Source: Candidatus Poseidonia sp. (GTDB lineage: Archaea; Thermoplasmatota; Poseidoniia; Poseidoniales; Poseidoniaceae). From it: DNA of 42,916 bases. The notes beneath the pieces were generated by a model. It had not been told where the DNA came from, did no database searches, and saw nothing but the letters and a program-made list of their open reading frames with translations. Position numbers and translations under genes: made by a program. Location: the NCBI GenBank assembly GCA_030827745.1, contig JAURDW010000010.1:1-42916 (forward strand), written 5' to 3'. Below, in pieces: positions 35,159 through 42,905 of this stretch; the stretch's first letter is position 1, and each line of letters begins with the position of its first letter.

Positions 35159-35217
35159 TCATCCCAAGGAGCATCAAGGCCGCAACGCATCTAAACGGAG
35201 AAAGGCGGACATGGGAC

Positions 35218-36042
35218 ATGGAACCTTCCGCCGCCGTCGGCCCGCACGACCGAAAGGCCGCCATCCATCGAGTGATTTTCGAGGCCGACACCGCTTCGGG
35301 GAAGTTCTTCGATGTGGCCCTTTTGTTCGCCATTCTCGCCTCCATCGTGACCGTTTCGCTCGAGACCGTGGACTCGGTCAACGCCGACCACCACGCCATG
35401 CTCCGAACAGTGGAGTGGGTGATCACGGTCTTGTTCACGGTGGAGTATGCTTTGCGCTTGTACTGCACCGAGAAATCAAAGGAATACGCCACATCGTTTT
35501 ACGGAATCGTCGATTTGTTGGCCATCCTCCCCACCTACCTCAGTTTGGTCTTTGTTGGAGCACAGAGTTTGTTGGTCATACGGGCCTTGCGTCTCCTCCG
35601 AATCTTCCGTGTCTTCAAACTGGGGAGGTACATCGCCGAAGCCAACTTGCTCGGCCAAGCCGTGGCTCAATCAAGAACACGTATCGTCATCTTTCTGTTC
35701 ACCGTCACGGTCCTCGGGTTCATTTCGGGTGCATTCATGTACCTCATCGAGGGCCCAAAGAACGGCTTTACCTCCATTCCTCAAAGCGTCTATTGGTCGC
35801 TGACCACCATCACAGGAACGGGCTACGGTGACACGGTCCCCGTGACGCCTGCCGGCAAAATGGTGGCGGTCTTCATCATGGTGTTGGGCTATAGCCTCAT
35901 CATCGTTCCAACAGGCATCCTCTCTTCAGAACTGGTGCGAATCAGCGAAATCACCACCCGTTCCTGCCAGGCCTGTTCGCGTGAAGGCCACGACGCCAAC
36001 GCCAAACACTGCAAGCATTGCGGTGAAGCCTTGCCTAGTTGA
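35218..36042 (+). CDS. Voltage-gated-type K+ channel with C-terminal zinc ribbon
   Basis: A 274-aa six-helix channel subunit. The S4 voltage sensor is visible as RALRLLRIFRVFK, with Arg every third residue. The pore helix and filter read TTITGTGYGD: the GYGD is present but the preceding pair is Gly-Thr where TV/TT is usual. Upstream is SVYWSLTTI. After the S6 helix, the C-terminus carries CQACSREGHDANAKHCKHC, a two-CxxC zinc ribbon. The start at 35218 has an upstream ggagaaagg site. A homotetramer in the plasma membrane is expected. Its stop overlaps that of the convergent MoeB-like gene by 8 bp. Confidence 0.88.
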   Translation: MEPSAAVGPHDRKAAIHRVIFEADTASGKFFDVALLFAILASIVTVSLETVDSVNADHHAMLRTVEWVITVLFTVEYALRLYCTEKSKEYATSFYGIVDLLAILPTYLSLVFVGAQSLLVIRALRLLRIFRVFKLGRYIAEANLLGQAVAQSRTRIVIFLFTVTVLGFISGAFMYLIEGPKNGFTSIPQSVYWSLTTITGTGYGDTVPVTPAGKMVAVFIMVLGYSLIIVPTGILSSELVRISEITTRSCQACSREGHDANAKHCKHCGEALPS

Positions 36043-37204
36043 CGAGGTCTTGGGGCGCTGCCGAAGACCATGCCATGATGCCGCCTTGAAGATTGAACAA
36101 GCGGTCAGCATCCCACCCTGCTGCGACCAAGGCGTTGGCTGCCAGTTGAGAACGCATGCCGCCCTTGCAATGGAGCAAGATGTCGGTGTCCCTCGGAAGT
36201 TCGTCGAGGACTGAAAGCACCTCGGGGTGGGGGACATGGAGGTTGACATCGGCGATACGAACCTGAGCGTACTCACCCTCCGAGCGGACATCGAGGATGA
36301 AGGGAGCCCAACCCCCGGAGCGGCGCTCCAGCACTTCATTCATCGATATTTGATGGACCATGTCTCCTTTGCCGTTGAGAGAGGATTTTTGTTCTTTCGT
36401 TTCGTTCGTGCTGCCGCCACCCACACCACACCACGCCTCGCCGCTTTGCAAGGCTGCGGCTTTGGAGAGGTCCTTCACAGGCTGGCGGTTTGGGTCGCTT
36501 GCAAACGAAAGGCGAGTGAAGTCCATTGTAAGAGCATCGTAAACGAGCAACACCCCGCTCAAGGAGGGGGCGAATCCAAGCATGAGTTTGATGGCTTCGG
36601 TGGCTTGCAACACACCGATAACACCCGGAAGAACGCCAAAAACACCAGCATCTGAGCACGAGGGGACGGCCTCAGGCGGCGGTGGTTCGGGAAACAAATC
36701 TCTGTAGCACGGGCCACCGTCGTGGTTGAACAAGGAGACTTGGCCCTCAAACCTGAACACGGAACCGTATACCCATGGTGTTCCGAGCATGGAGCATGCA
36801 TCGTCCACCAAGTAACGCGTGGGGAGATTGTCGGTGCCGTCGAGAACCAAATCCCAACCTTCCAGGATCTCAAGCGCATTTTCAGGTTGGAGTCTCGTCG
36901 AGTAGGTGACCACATCGACGTTAGCGTCCAAGGCGTTCAGCGTTGCACGAGCGGAGTCAACCTTTGGCGACCCAACGTCTTCGGCTGCATGGAGGATTTG
37001 GCGCTGGAGGTTGCTCAGGTCAACGTTGTCGTCGTCAACCAGGCCGATTCGCCCTACGCCGGCTGCGGCGAGGTACAGTGCAGCGGGTGACCCGAGCCCA
37101 CCCGCTCCGATGATCAACACGCTGGATGCCTTCAATCGCCGCTGCCCTTCAAGGCCAACGTTTGGCAGCGCGATGTGCCTGGCATGTCGCGCCGTATCCA
37201 CCAT
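36035..37204 (-). CDS. ThiF/MoeB-type adenylyltransferase with rhodanese domain
   Basis: A 389-aa E1-like protein. The adenylating domain (1-255) has GAGGLG (33-38), the DD/N-LQRQ region (57-69), Lys81 and DGTDN (122-126). PSCSDAGVFG carries the probable active Cys183. The rhodanese domain (about 285-389) ends with LLHCKGGMRS, active Cys346. The zinc-binding CxxC pairs of E. coli MoeB are not kept: PCYRDLFPEP has Asp169 for the second Cys, and the later pair is absent. Such MOCS3/Uba4/MoeZ-like proteins activate ubiquitin-like sulfur carriers for molybdopterin synthesis or tRNA thiolation. In this window that fits the molybdenum enzyme genes. Confidence 0.9.
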   Translation of the reverse strand: MVDTARHARHIALPNVGLEGQRRLKASSVLIIGAGGLGSPAALYLAAAGVGRIGLVDDDNVDLSNLQRQILHAAEDVGSPKVDSARATLNALDANVDVVTYSTRLQPENALEILEGWDLVLDGTDNLPTRYLVDDACSMLGTPWVYGSVFRFEGQVSLFNHDGGPCYRDLFPEPPPPEAVPSCSDAGVFGVLPGVIGVLQATEAIKLMLGFAPSLSGVLLVYDALTMDFTRLSFASDPNRQPVKDLSKAAALQSGEAWCGVGGGSTNETKEQKSSLNGKGDMVHQISMNEVLERRSGGWAPFILDVRSEGEYAQVRIADVNLHVPHPEVLSVLDELPRDTDILLHCKGGMRSQLAANALVAAGWDADRLFNLQGGIMAWSSAAPQDLVN

Positions 37205-37243
37205 GGGGGTTCCACAGAGCGACCCCCCATCAAAGACACGCCC

Positions 37244-38173
37244 TCAATGGACGTTCTCTTCAAGCCATTTTTCCACGTCAATGGCCGCCGAGCAACCCAT
37301 GCCCGCCGCCGTGATGGCTTGCTTGTATCGTGTGTCAACCACATCACCGGCTGCGAACACGCCCGGGACCGAGGTCATGGTGTGTTCCTTGTGAAGAATG
37401 TAGCCGTTGCTGTCGGTTTCAACTTGGCCGCCAAGGAAGTCGGTGATGGGGGTGTGGCCGATGGCGATGAAGGCGCCCGTAGCGTCGACGGTTTCGGTGC
37501 TGCCGTCTTGTGTGTTCTCCAAAACCGCTCCCGTCAAGCCTTTCTCATCAGAAAGCCATTCCTTGATTTGCCGGAAGGTTCGGATTTCGATTTTGGGGTG
37601 ATTTGCTGCCCTTTCGTACATGATGGTTGAGGCCTTGAAAACATCACGCCGGTGAATAAGGGTGACCTTGCTTGCAAACCGGGTCAGGAAGGTGGCTTCT
37701 TCGCAAGCAGAGTCACCACCGCCGATCACAAGTACGTGCTCGTCGCGGAAAAATGCCCCGTCGCAGGTGGCGCAGGTGGAAATGCCTCTGCCTTTTTGTT
37801 CGGCTTCGCCGGGAGCGTCAAGCCACACCGATTCCGCACCGGTGCACACGATGATGGCGTGGCTGAGGAAGGTTTCACCTTCAACCGTCACTTTAAACGG
37901 ACGTTGGGAAAGGTCAACCTCATCGACGTTGCGGTCCTGCACTTCGAGGCCAAAACGTTCGGCCTGTTCTCGCAACTGCATCATCATTTCAGGGCCGGCG
38001 ATGCCCTCGGGGTACCCGGGGAAGTTCTCAATGTCGCTGGTGAGCATCAACTGGCCCCCTGACATGTAACCGGCGAACATCAAGGGGTTGAGCATGGCGC
38101 GCCCGGCGTACAATCCCGCTGTGTAGCCTGCTGGACCGGAGCCGATGATGATGACGTTGTGTACTTCGGACAT
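37244..38173 (-). CDS. trxB: Thioredoxin reductase
   Basis: A 309-aa low-molecular-weight NADPH (or other donor)-dependent flavoprotein that reduces thioredoxin. The FAD motif is GSGPAG (11-16), the redox-active disulfide is CATC (134-137), the nucleotide motif is IGGGDSACEEA, and the C-terminal FAD contact is GVFAAGDVVDTRYKQ. Standard length. The ATG at 38173 was chosen over an upstream frame that runs into the divergent membrane-protein gene. It ends 39 bp before the start of the MoeB-like gene on the same strand. The external thioredoxin-fold lipoprotein at 17270 could be an indirect client, but this is only a guess. Confidence 0.94.
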   Translation of the reverse strand: MSEVHNVIIIGSGPAGYTAGLYAGRAMLNPLMFAGYMSGGQLMLTSDIENFPGYPEGIAGPEMMMQLREQAERFGLEVQDRNVDEVDLSQRPFKVTVEGETFLSHAIIVCTGAESVWLDAPGEAEQKGRGISTCATCDGAFFRDEHVLVIGGGDSACEEATFLTRFASKVTLIHRRDVFKASTIMYERAANHPKIEIRTFRQIKEWLSDEKGLTGAVLENTQDGSTETVDATGAFIAIGHTPITDFLGGQVETDSNGYILHKEHTMTSVPGVFAAGDVVDTRYKQAITAAGMGCSAAIDVEKWLEENVH

Positions 38174-38276
38174 GGTGGTTCCCAACGGTCCGTGAAGAGC
38201 GGGGGTGTTTGAAGATTCGCCCGTGGCCGTCTTTCCATACAAAAAAGGAATAGAACTGGAACAACGGCGTCCCGCC

Positions 38277-38954
38277 ATGGTGAATCAACTCGCTGCAGCC
38301 TTGGGCATGGGAGTGTACGTTATGGGGGTCTTGTACGCCACGAAAATCCCCTACGCTATGATGGTCAACCGCGGCATGGAGCATATTCGAGCGGTGTATT
38401 ACAACCGGAAAATCGTTCACATGTTCGCCGGAGGCGTTGGCTCCCTCAGCGTTCCTTTCTTGTTCACCGATGTGTGGTATCCCATGATTTGCGGCATGCT
38501 GCTAACAGCGTTGCTTTACACCTCGCACCGGGCCGGGATTGTCATGCATTGGTTTCAAACCGAACAAAACCAAAACGACGTCAAATTCGGCTTGATGTGG
38601 TGGATGTCCATTTCGCTCATCTGGTGGTTGGTTGGCGACCCGTGGTTGGCCATTGTCCCATCGTTGTTCATGGCATTTGGCGACGGTGTGACCGGGGTGG
38701 TGCGCAACGCCGTTGTCCGGAAGCGCTCAAAAAGTCCCATTGGCAACGTCTTCATGTTCCTTGTCAGTGCACCGTTGGGGTGGTTTGCCGCCAAGGCTGG
38801 AGACCCCAGTATTCCCCTTTGGGGTATCATTTCTGCAACCGTCGCTACCTTCGTTGAACGCTATGAGTTTGGACCCATCGACGATAACATCCTCATCACG
38901 GTCTGCGCCACGATGGTGTTGCTGCTTGGTGTCCAAGTAGGGCCGCTGCTGTGA
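38277..38954 (+). CDS. Dolichol/phytol kinase-like membrane protein
   Basis: A 225-aa polytopic protein (about 6 membrane segments). Motifs shared with the dolichol kinase (SEC59) / phytol kinase (VTE5) / CDP-diglyceride-synthase-like group: NRKIVHMFAGG near the N-terminus, AFGDGVTGVVRN, a basic stretch then SPIGNVFMF, and EFGPIDDN near the C-terminus. These enzymes phosphorylate polyprenols using CTP or UTP. In archaea the substrate might be geranylgeraniol or dolichol for lipid or glycan-carrier synthesis. The start at 38277 matches the hydrophobic N-terminus; divergent from trxB with 103 bp between. Substrate is inferred. Confidence 0.72.
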   Translation: MVNQLAAALGMGVYVMGVLYATKIPYAMMVNRGMEHIRAVYYNRKIVHMFAGGVGSLSVPFLFTDVWYPMICGMLLTALLYTSHRAGIVMHWFQTEQNQNDVKFGLMWWMSISLIWWLVGDPWLAIVPSLFMAFGDGVTGVVRNAVVRKRSKSPIGNVFMFLVSAPLGWFAAKAGDPSIPLWGIISATVATFVERYEFGPIDDNILITVCATMVLLLGVQVGPLL

Positions 38955-38966
38955 GCGGTGATTCGT

Positions 38967-39311
38967 TCATTGCCCAACCAGCGTGTAGTCGTCGCTGAGC
39001 GGCGTGGCTCCGGTTTCCACATGGATGATTTGACCGTCCTTGAACCGATAGAACACGAGGACTGCCTCGGAGGTCGAGCCGTTCGAGAAATGGGCGATGG
39101 AGTGATCGACGCCAATTTCATCGTTTTCGTACAAGATGCGGTGCGCTTCGGTCCGAACGGTACCGCTGCCTGCAAATCCGAGGATGTCGGCCTTGGTCAT
39201 CACGGCCCCACCCACATGCGGGTAAAATTTGCACTCATCGTGAATGAGTTGGTCAAGTTCTTCGACGTTGCCGGATTTGAAGGCCGATTCGTATTTTGCA
39301 AGGAGGCTCAT
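38967..39311 (-). CDS. SnoaL/NTF2-like small protein
   Basis: A 114-aa protein from the ATG at 39311. The layout of an N-terminal helix (LLAKYESAFKSGNVEELDQL), then FYPHVGGAVMTKADILGFAG and a curved sheet ending in VLVFYRFKDGQIIHVET, fits the NTF2-like/SnoaL (ketosteroid-isomerase-like) fold. These small alpha+beta barrels bind hydrophobic ligands or act as non-catalytic dimers. No catalytic residues can be assigned. It starts 63 bp after the ribH stop, so it may be the last gene of the riboflavin run; the stop lies 12 bp from that of the convergent kinase-like gene. Confidence 0.7.
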   Translation of the reverse strand: MSLLAKYESAFKSGNVEELDQLIHDECKFYPHVGGAVMTKADILGFAGSGTVRTEAHRILYENDEIGVDHSIAHFSNGSTSEAVLVFYRFKDGQIIHVETGATPLSDDYTLVGQ

Positions 39312-39374
39312 GAAAGAGCGATGACGCCGAATCAAATAACCTCTTGCCCGCAAGTCGGGGGTTGCTCGTTCCAA

Positions 39375-39764
39375 TCAAGCACCCATGACAGCCCGAACAG
39401 CAGCTCGAGCGTGCGGCTCAAGGCGAGGCTCAATGTGATGTGGTTCAGCCCCTGGACCGATGATGCCCAAACCGATGGGTTTGTCGTGTTTAAGTTGGAG
39501 TTCAAGGACGGTTTTGATGACCGCTTGACCCATAGCAAGCCCGTGTTGAGTCTCCCCTTTTTCGATGATACCGAGGCAGGCGGCTGCATCGTGCGAGGCG
39601 AGCAAACGGTCGAGAGCGAGGGGGACCTCCATGGAGCCGGGCACCCACACAACATCACCAACGGCGAGACCTTGAAATTCAGCCTCCTCGCTGGCGAAGG
39701 CCAGCATCCGCTCCACTTCGTCCCGGTGAAACGAACCGCATACCAGCCCCAATCGCTTGCTCAT
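39375..39764 (-). CDS. ribH: 6,7-dimethyl-8-ribityllumazine synthase
   Basis: Condenses 5-amino-6-ribitylaminouracil with dihydroxybutanone phosphate. At 129 aa it is a little shorter than the usual ~150. VPGSMEVPLALDRLL (about 41-55) and EKGETQHGL (68-76) match the substrate-binding VPGsfElP and GeTxH motifs. The C-terminal stretch that usually reads 'LTT...QA' is replaced by IIGPGAEPHH. It overlaps the riboflavin synthase gene by 4 bp. Both ribH and ribE are present, so it is lumazine synthase rather than the archaeal riboflavin synthase, which has the same fold. Confidence 0.85.
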   Translation of the reverse strand: MSKRLGLVCGSFHRDEVERMLAFASEEAEFQGLAVGDVVWVPGSMEVPLALDRLLASHDAAACLGIIEKGETQHGLAMGQAVIKTVLELQLKHDKPIGLGIIGPGAEPHHIEPRLEPHARAAVRAVMGA

Positions 39765-40384
39765 GCCTCCCCCTCCGGGTTCTCCTGTTTCATCATTCGT
39801 TCCACCGTCGCAACCACCGTTTGGGTTATCGAGTCGATTTCAACGTTGATTCGACTCCCTTCTTGAAGCGTGCTAAATGTGGTGAGGCGGAGCGTTTCTG
39901 GAATCAAGTGAATGTTGAATCGGTTTTCTTCTACGGTGCCGACGGTTAACGAGGCGCCATTAAGCCCGATGTAGCCTTTTTCATGAATAAACTTCATCAT
40001 TTCAGAGGGGGCTTCAACGGCGAGGTCAACACCTTCTCCGACCGTCGTTCGGCCGATAAGGACACCCGCCCCCATGATGTGCCCTGAAAGCAGGTGGCCT
40101 CCAAGTTCGTCCCCCATTTTCAATGAGCGCTCAATGTTGACCTCATCACCTACCACGGCATCGGAAAGGTTGGTTCGCCCTAAGGTCTCGGCGATCACAT
40201 CAAACCAAACACGTCCGCCGTCAATTTCTGTCGCCGTTAAGCAGACGCCGTTGAGGGCGACGCTGGCACCGCGTTCCAACCCCTCGGTGTCAGGCAGGTC
40301 GACCCCGAACGTCCAAACCCTCTCTCTTTTTTCTATAGAACAGATGGTTCCAAGTCCTTGAACGATGCCAGTGAACACGTTCAT
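39761..40384 (-). CDS. ribE: Riboflavin synthase, duplicated-barrel (bacterial) type
   Basis: Dismutates two molecules of 6,7-dimethyl-8-ribityllumazine to riboflavin. At 207 aa it starts with FTGIVQGLG, the family's opening. Two similar barrels are visible: the first with ALNGVCLTAT and the second with GLNGASLTVG; GHLLSGHIMGAG links them. The C-terminal helix is short. Most methanogens use an unrelated lumazine-synthase-like enzyme, so this is the bacterial form. It overlaps its neighbours ribL and ribH by 4 bp each, showing tight coupling. Confidence 0.93.
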   Translation of the reverse strand: MNVFTGIVQGLGTICSIEKRERVWTFGVDLPDTEGLERGASVALNGVCLTATEIDGGRVWFDVIAETLGRTNLSDAVVGDEVNIERSLKMGDELGGHLLSGHIMGAGVLIGRTTVGEGVDLAVEAPSEMMKFIHEKGYIGLNGASLTVGTVEENRFNIHLIPETLRLTTFSTLQEGSRINVEIDSITQTVVATVERMMKQENPEGEA

Positions 40385-40821
40385 GCCCCCTTTTTCTCAG
40401 CCCGTTCGAGAATGCGTGCAATGATTTTTCGGGTTCCATCCAGATCGTCGCTCAGCCCTTCGACCCGGACAACCTCAATGCCGCCATGACCCCGTTCATG
40501 CAGCGCTTTTCGGATGGTTTCTTCGGCGTGTTCCTGGTCGTAGCCAAGGGCGATAACGTTTGGTTGAATTCTTGGAAGAATATCGAAAATGGGTACATCG
40601 GGTGGGTTTCCAACAACAACCTCGTCAACGGGTTTGAGACCTGCAACCATTCTCCGGCGCAAATCCTGATTCGTGACAGGTTCGTGCTTTCGCCGGCGAA
40701 CGGTATCGTCGTGCGCCACCACAACGGTCAGGTGGTCGCCAAGGGATTTCGCCTGTTCAAGGTAGTGAAGGTGGCCTGCATGGAGCAAGTCAAAGACGCC
40801 AACGGCAAGAATGCGCTTCAT
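40381..40821 (-). CDS. ribL: FAD synthetase, archaeal RibL type
   Basis: A 146-aa nucleotidyltransferase of the cytidylyltransferase-like fold that makes FAD from FMN and ATP (archaeal RibL). N-terminal VGVFDLLHAGHLHYLEQAK has the HAGH (14-17) signature; RRRKHEPVTN follows. The start at 40821 gives the family length; the frame upstream overlaps ribB and is unlike RibL. It overlaps ribE by 4 bp. A glycerol-3-phosphate cytidylyltransferase has a similar motif, but the riboflavin gene order favours RibL. Confidence 0.88.
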   Translation of the reverse strand: MKRILAVGVFDLLHAGHLHYLEQAKSLGDHLTVVVAHDDTVRRRKHEPVTNQDLRRRMVAGLKPVDEVVVGNPPDVPIFDILPRIQPNVIALGYDQEHAEETIRKALHERGHGGIEVVRVEGLSDDLDGTRKIIARILERAEKKGA

Positions 40822-40873
40822 TGGACCACCGTTTTTGGGTTGAGGTGTTGCTTCATGAGGATGACGGTCCGCC

Positions 40874-41581
40874 TCAACGAGCCAAAGCTTCGACGACATC
40901 GGCCCCTTCGAGGAACGGGATGCCGTTGGATTCAGCCCATGCACGTGCATCGGCCACTGAAAGAGCAAGGTCACCATCGGGTTGAAGCATTTCTGCTCCG
41001 ATCACCACCGGCGCCGTCCCAGCGAGCCGAGCAAGTCCCACGGCGAGTTCGGTGTGGCCTTGTCGGGCGGCCAGGCCGCCTTTTGCTTCCCGGCACACCG
41101 GAATATGGCCGGGGGTGCGGAACTCTTCACCAAGCAGTTTCATGGCCACTTCCTCCGTCTCGCCGTTGGCCAAGCAAGCAGTTGCCAACTCAGCAAAGCG
41201 GCGTGTGGTCAACGCTCGGTCGCGGTCGGTGATGCCGGTGTAGGTGTCTCGATGATTCAAGGAGAGCGTGAAAGCGGAGCGGGCGTCGTAACGGAGGTCG
41301 TTGGTGATGAGATGGGAAAGAACGGGATTTTGCTCAACGGCTTCCTGCGCCGTATGGAGGTCTTGAAGAAACGGTAGACCAAAACATGCACCGACCTCAT
41401 CCCCAATGGCGAGGAACAGCAAACCACCGCAGTCTTGCCGGAGTTGGCGCATGGTGGCAGGAACAGCGGAGGCAGCGGGAAACAACAAGTCGGTCTCGCC
41501 CTCTCGCTTTTCAGAATCGAAGAGACAGACGGGTTGACCCGCTTGAAACGCTTCGATGGCGCGTTGCACACGGGACTCCAT
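40874..41581 (-). CDS. ribB: 3,4-dihydroxy-2-butanone 4-phosphate synthase
   Basis: A 235-aa protein that makes dihydroxybutanone phosphate from ribulose 5-phosphate. Metal/substrate-binding motifs: SEKREGETDL (23-32, Glu of REGE), FRTPGHIPVCR, and QGHTELAVGLARLAG near the C-terminus. Size fits the archaeal stand-alone enzyme; there is no GTP cyclohydrolase II domain. It is the first gene of the rib run. The GTP cyclohydrolase step and the pyrimidine reductase/deaminase are not in this window. Confidence 0.93.
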   Translation of the reverse strand: MESRVQRAIEAFQAGQPVCLFDSEKREGETDLLFPAASAVPATMRQLRQDCGGLLFLAIGDEVGACFGLPFLQDLHTAQEAVEQNPVLSHLITNDLRYDARSAFTLSLNHRDTYTGITDRDRALTTRRFAELATACLANGETEEVAMKLLGEEFRTPGHIPVCREAKGGLAARQGHTELAVGLARLAGTAPVVIGAEMLQPDGDLALSVADARAWAESNGIPFLEGADVVEALAR

Positions 41582-41602
41582 GGCTCACCGCTCAGCCCTC
41601 AC

Positions 41603-41612
41603 CTTCATGAAG
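41603..41612. promoter_or_regulatory. Perfect 10-bp palindrome upstream of ribB
   Basis: CTTCATGAAG, a perfect palindrome, lies 22-31 bp upstream of the ribB start at 41581, where an operator would act on the promoter or the leader. No known riboflavin regulator site is claimed. No FMN riboswitch is visible in the 142-bp spacer to the divergent gene. Confidence 0.22.
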
Positions 41613-41724
41613 AGTCGTATCCTTTCAGTCTTGAAAACGACCCAACGCGGCTGATTTAGCGGACAGCCAACAGAAAGGGATTATCATGTGATGGCCCTTG
41701 GGTCGGTTTCGGGGGAGGGCACGA

Positions 41725-42840
41725 ATGTCGGTAAAACTTGGACCTGCTGGCGTACCGCTGTCTTGCAAAGGTCGGACCATCGTTGAAGGCATGGACGACA
41801 TCATCTCCCTCGGGCTTGAGACGATGGAGGTGCAAACCGTCCGCATGGTCGCTCCGCAACACTTTGAGCAATATTGGCAAGCCGGCGTCCTGGCCAACAA
41901 GACCGACTTCGAGATGAACATCCATGGCCCTTACTACTCGGAATTGCTTGGCAACCGCGTGGAGCGGGGCCGCTCGCTGGCGAAGATTGAGGCGACCCTT
42001 CAAGCCGCCCGCACCATCAACGCCCGTCACATCACCCTCCACACCGGGCATTACGGTGAATTTGGGCGGGGCCACGCCGCCAACGAACAAGTCGCCAACG
42101 TCTTTTCAGGGATTGTGGACCGTATTCACTCCATCTGGCACGATGACGAGGACGAGTTCCCTGTTTTCCCGTGGATAAAAGACGGCACGCCTTCAAAAAT
42201 CGGCGTGGAAACTTCGGGCCGTCAGGAACTTTGGGGCAGCCTCGAAGAAGTGCTCGAGGTGGTGAACCACGTCGATGGCACCGTCCCCGTGCTGAACATC
42301 GCCCACATTCACGCCCGAGGCCACGGCCAAATGCGAACATCCGAAGATTACGGTGAATTGTTTGACATGGTTCGTGAAACGATCGGAACCAAGGAGTTTT
42401 ACTGCCATTTCTCTGGCGTTGAACACCGTACGGGGAACGCCATGCACTACACCCAGATCAAAAAGTCGGACCTGAATTTTGAGCCCCTGGCTGAATTCAT
42501 TGTTGAGGACGGCGGCTGGTTGGACATCACCTTGATTTCAGACTCGCCGTTGCTCGAGCATGACGCCATGTACATGATGCAAAACATCGAGAAGTCACGC
42601 CACAAACAACTCGAGCGCAAAGCCCGAGAAGACCGACGTCGTGCCTTGGCCCTCCAAACGGGGAAGACCGAAGCAGAACTCCGCTCAAAGGAAGATTCCC
42701 TCGCCCAGGCGCGGACCGTGCCAGCCACCGAAGAAAACAACCCCCCCGCTGTTGAGCAACCTGCACCTACCAAAGCAACAAAGAAGACGGATGACAGCGA
42801 AATCATCGAGTTCGAAGACGACGATGACGATTTGTTTTGA
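41725..42840 (+). CDS. Endonuclease IV-like TIM-barrel protein with acidic C-terminal tip
   Basis: A 371-aa protein. Residues 1-290 form an AP-endonuclease family 2 (xylose isomerase-like) barrel. Candidate metal ligands: His67 (NIHGPYYSEL), His106/His109 (TLHTGHY), Glu152 (VETSG), His184/His186 (NIAHIHARG) and His218 (FYCHFSG). In endonuclease IV the fourth site is D-x-x-H; here the Asp is Asn. The rest is a charged coiled-coil-like stretch, a Pro/Thr linker and the terminal EIIEFEDDDDDLF. Probably DNA repair of abasic sites; another barrel hydrolase cannot be excluded. The start at 41725 has gggggaggg (41711-41719) upstream. Confidence 0.8.
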   Translation: MSVKLGPAGVPLSCKGRTIVEGMDDIISLGLETMEVQTVRMVAPQHFEQYWQAGVLANKTDFEMNIHGPYYSELLGNRVERGRSLAKIEATLQAARTINARHITLHTGHYGEFGRGHAANEQVANVFSGIVDRIHSIWHDDEDEFPVFPWIKDGTPSKIGVETSGRQELWGSLEEVLEVVNHVDGTVPVLNIAHIHARGHGQMRTSEDYGELFDMVRETIGTKEFYCHFSGVEHRTGNAMHYTQIKKSDLNFEPLAEFIVEDGGWLDITLISDSPLLEHDAMYMMQNIEKSRHKQLERKAREDRRRALALQTGKTEAELRSKEDSLAQARTVPATEENNPPAVEQPAPTKATKKTDDSEIIEFEDDDDDLF

Positions 42841-42891
42841 TTGGCGTCGCCTTCTTCATTCTGAAACGCCGACCTCGGTGGATTTTTGTCC

Positions 42892-42905
42892 CGAAATGGT
42901 ATAAA
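42892..42905 (+). promoter_or_regulatory. Candidate BRE/TATA promoter of next gene
   Basis: The last bases contain CGAAATGGTATAAA, which resembles an archaeal BRE (CGAAA) followed by a TATA-like box (TATAAA). It follows a T5 tract (42883-42887) that could end the endonuclease IV-like transcript. The downstream gene is beyond the window, so the call is tentative. Confidence 0.28.

Noticed and set aside
41582-41724. Possible FMN riboswitch ahead of ribB
   Set aside because: No conserved RFN-element helices could be traced in 142 bp, and these are essentially bacterial.
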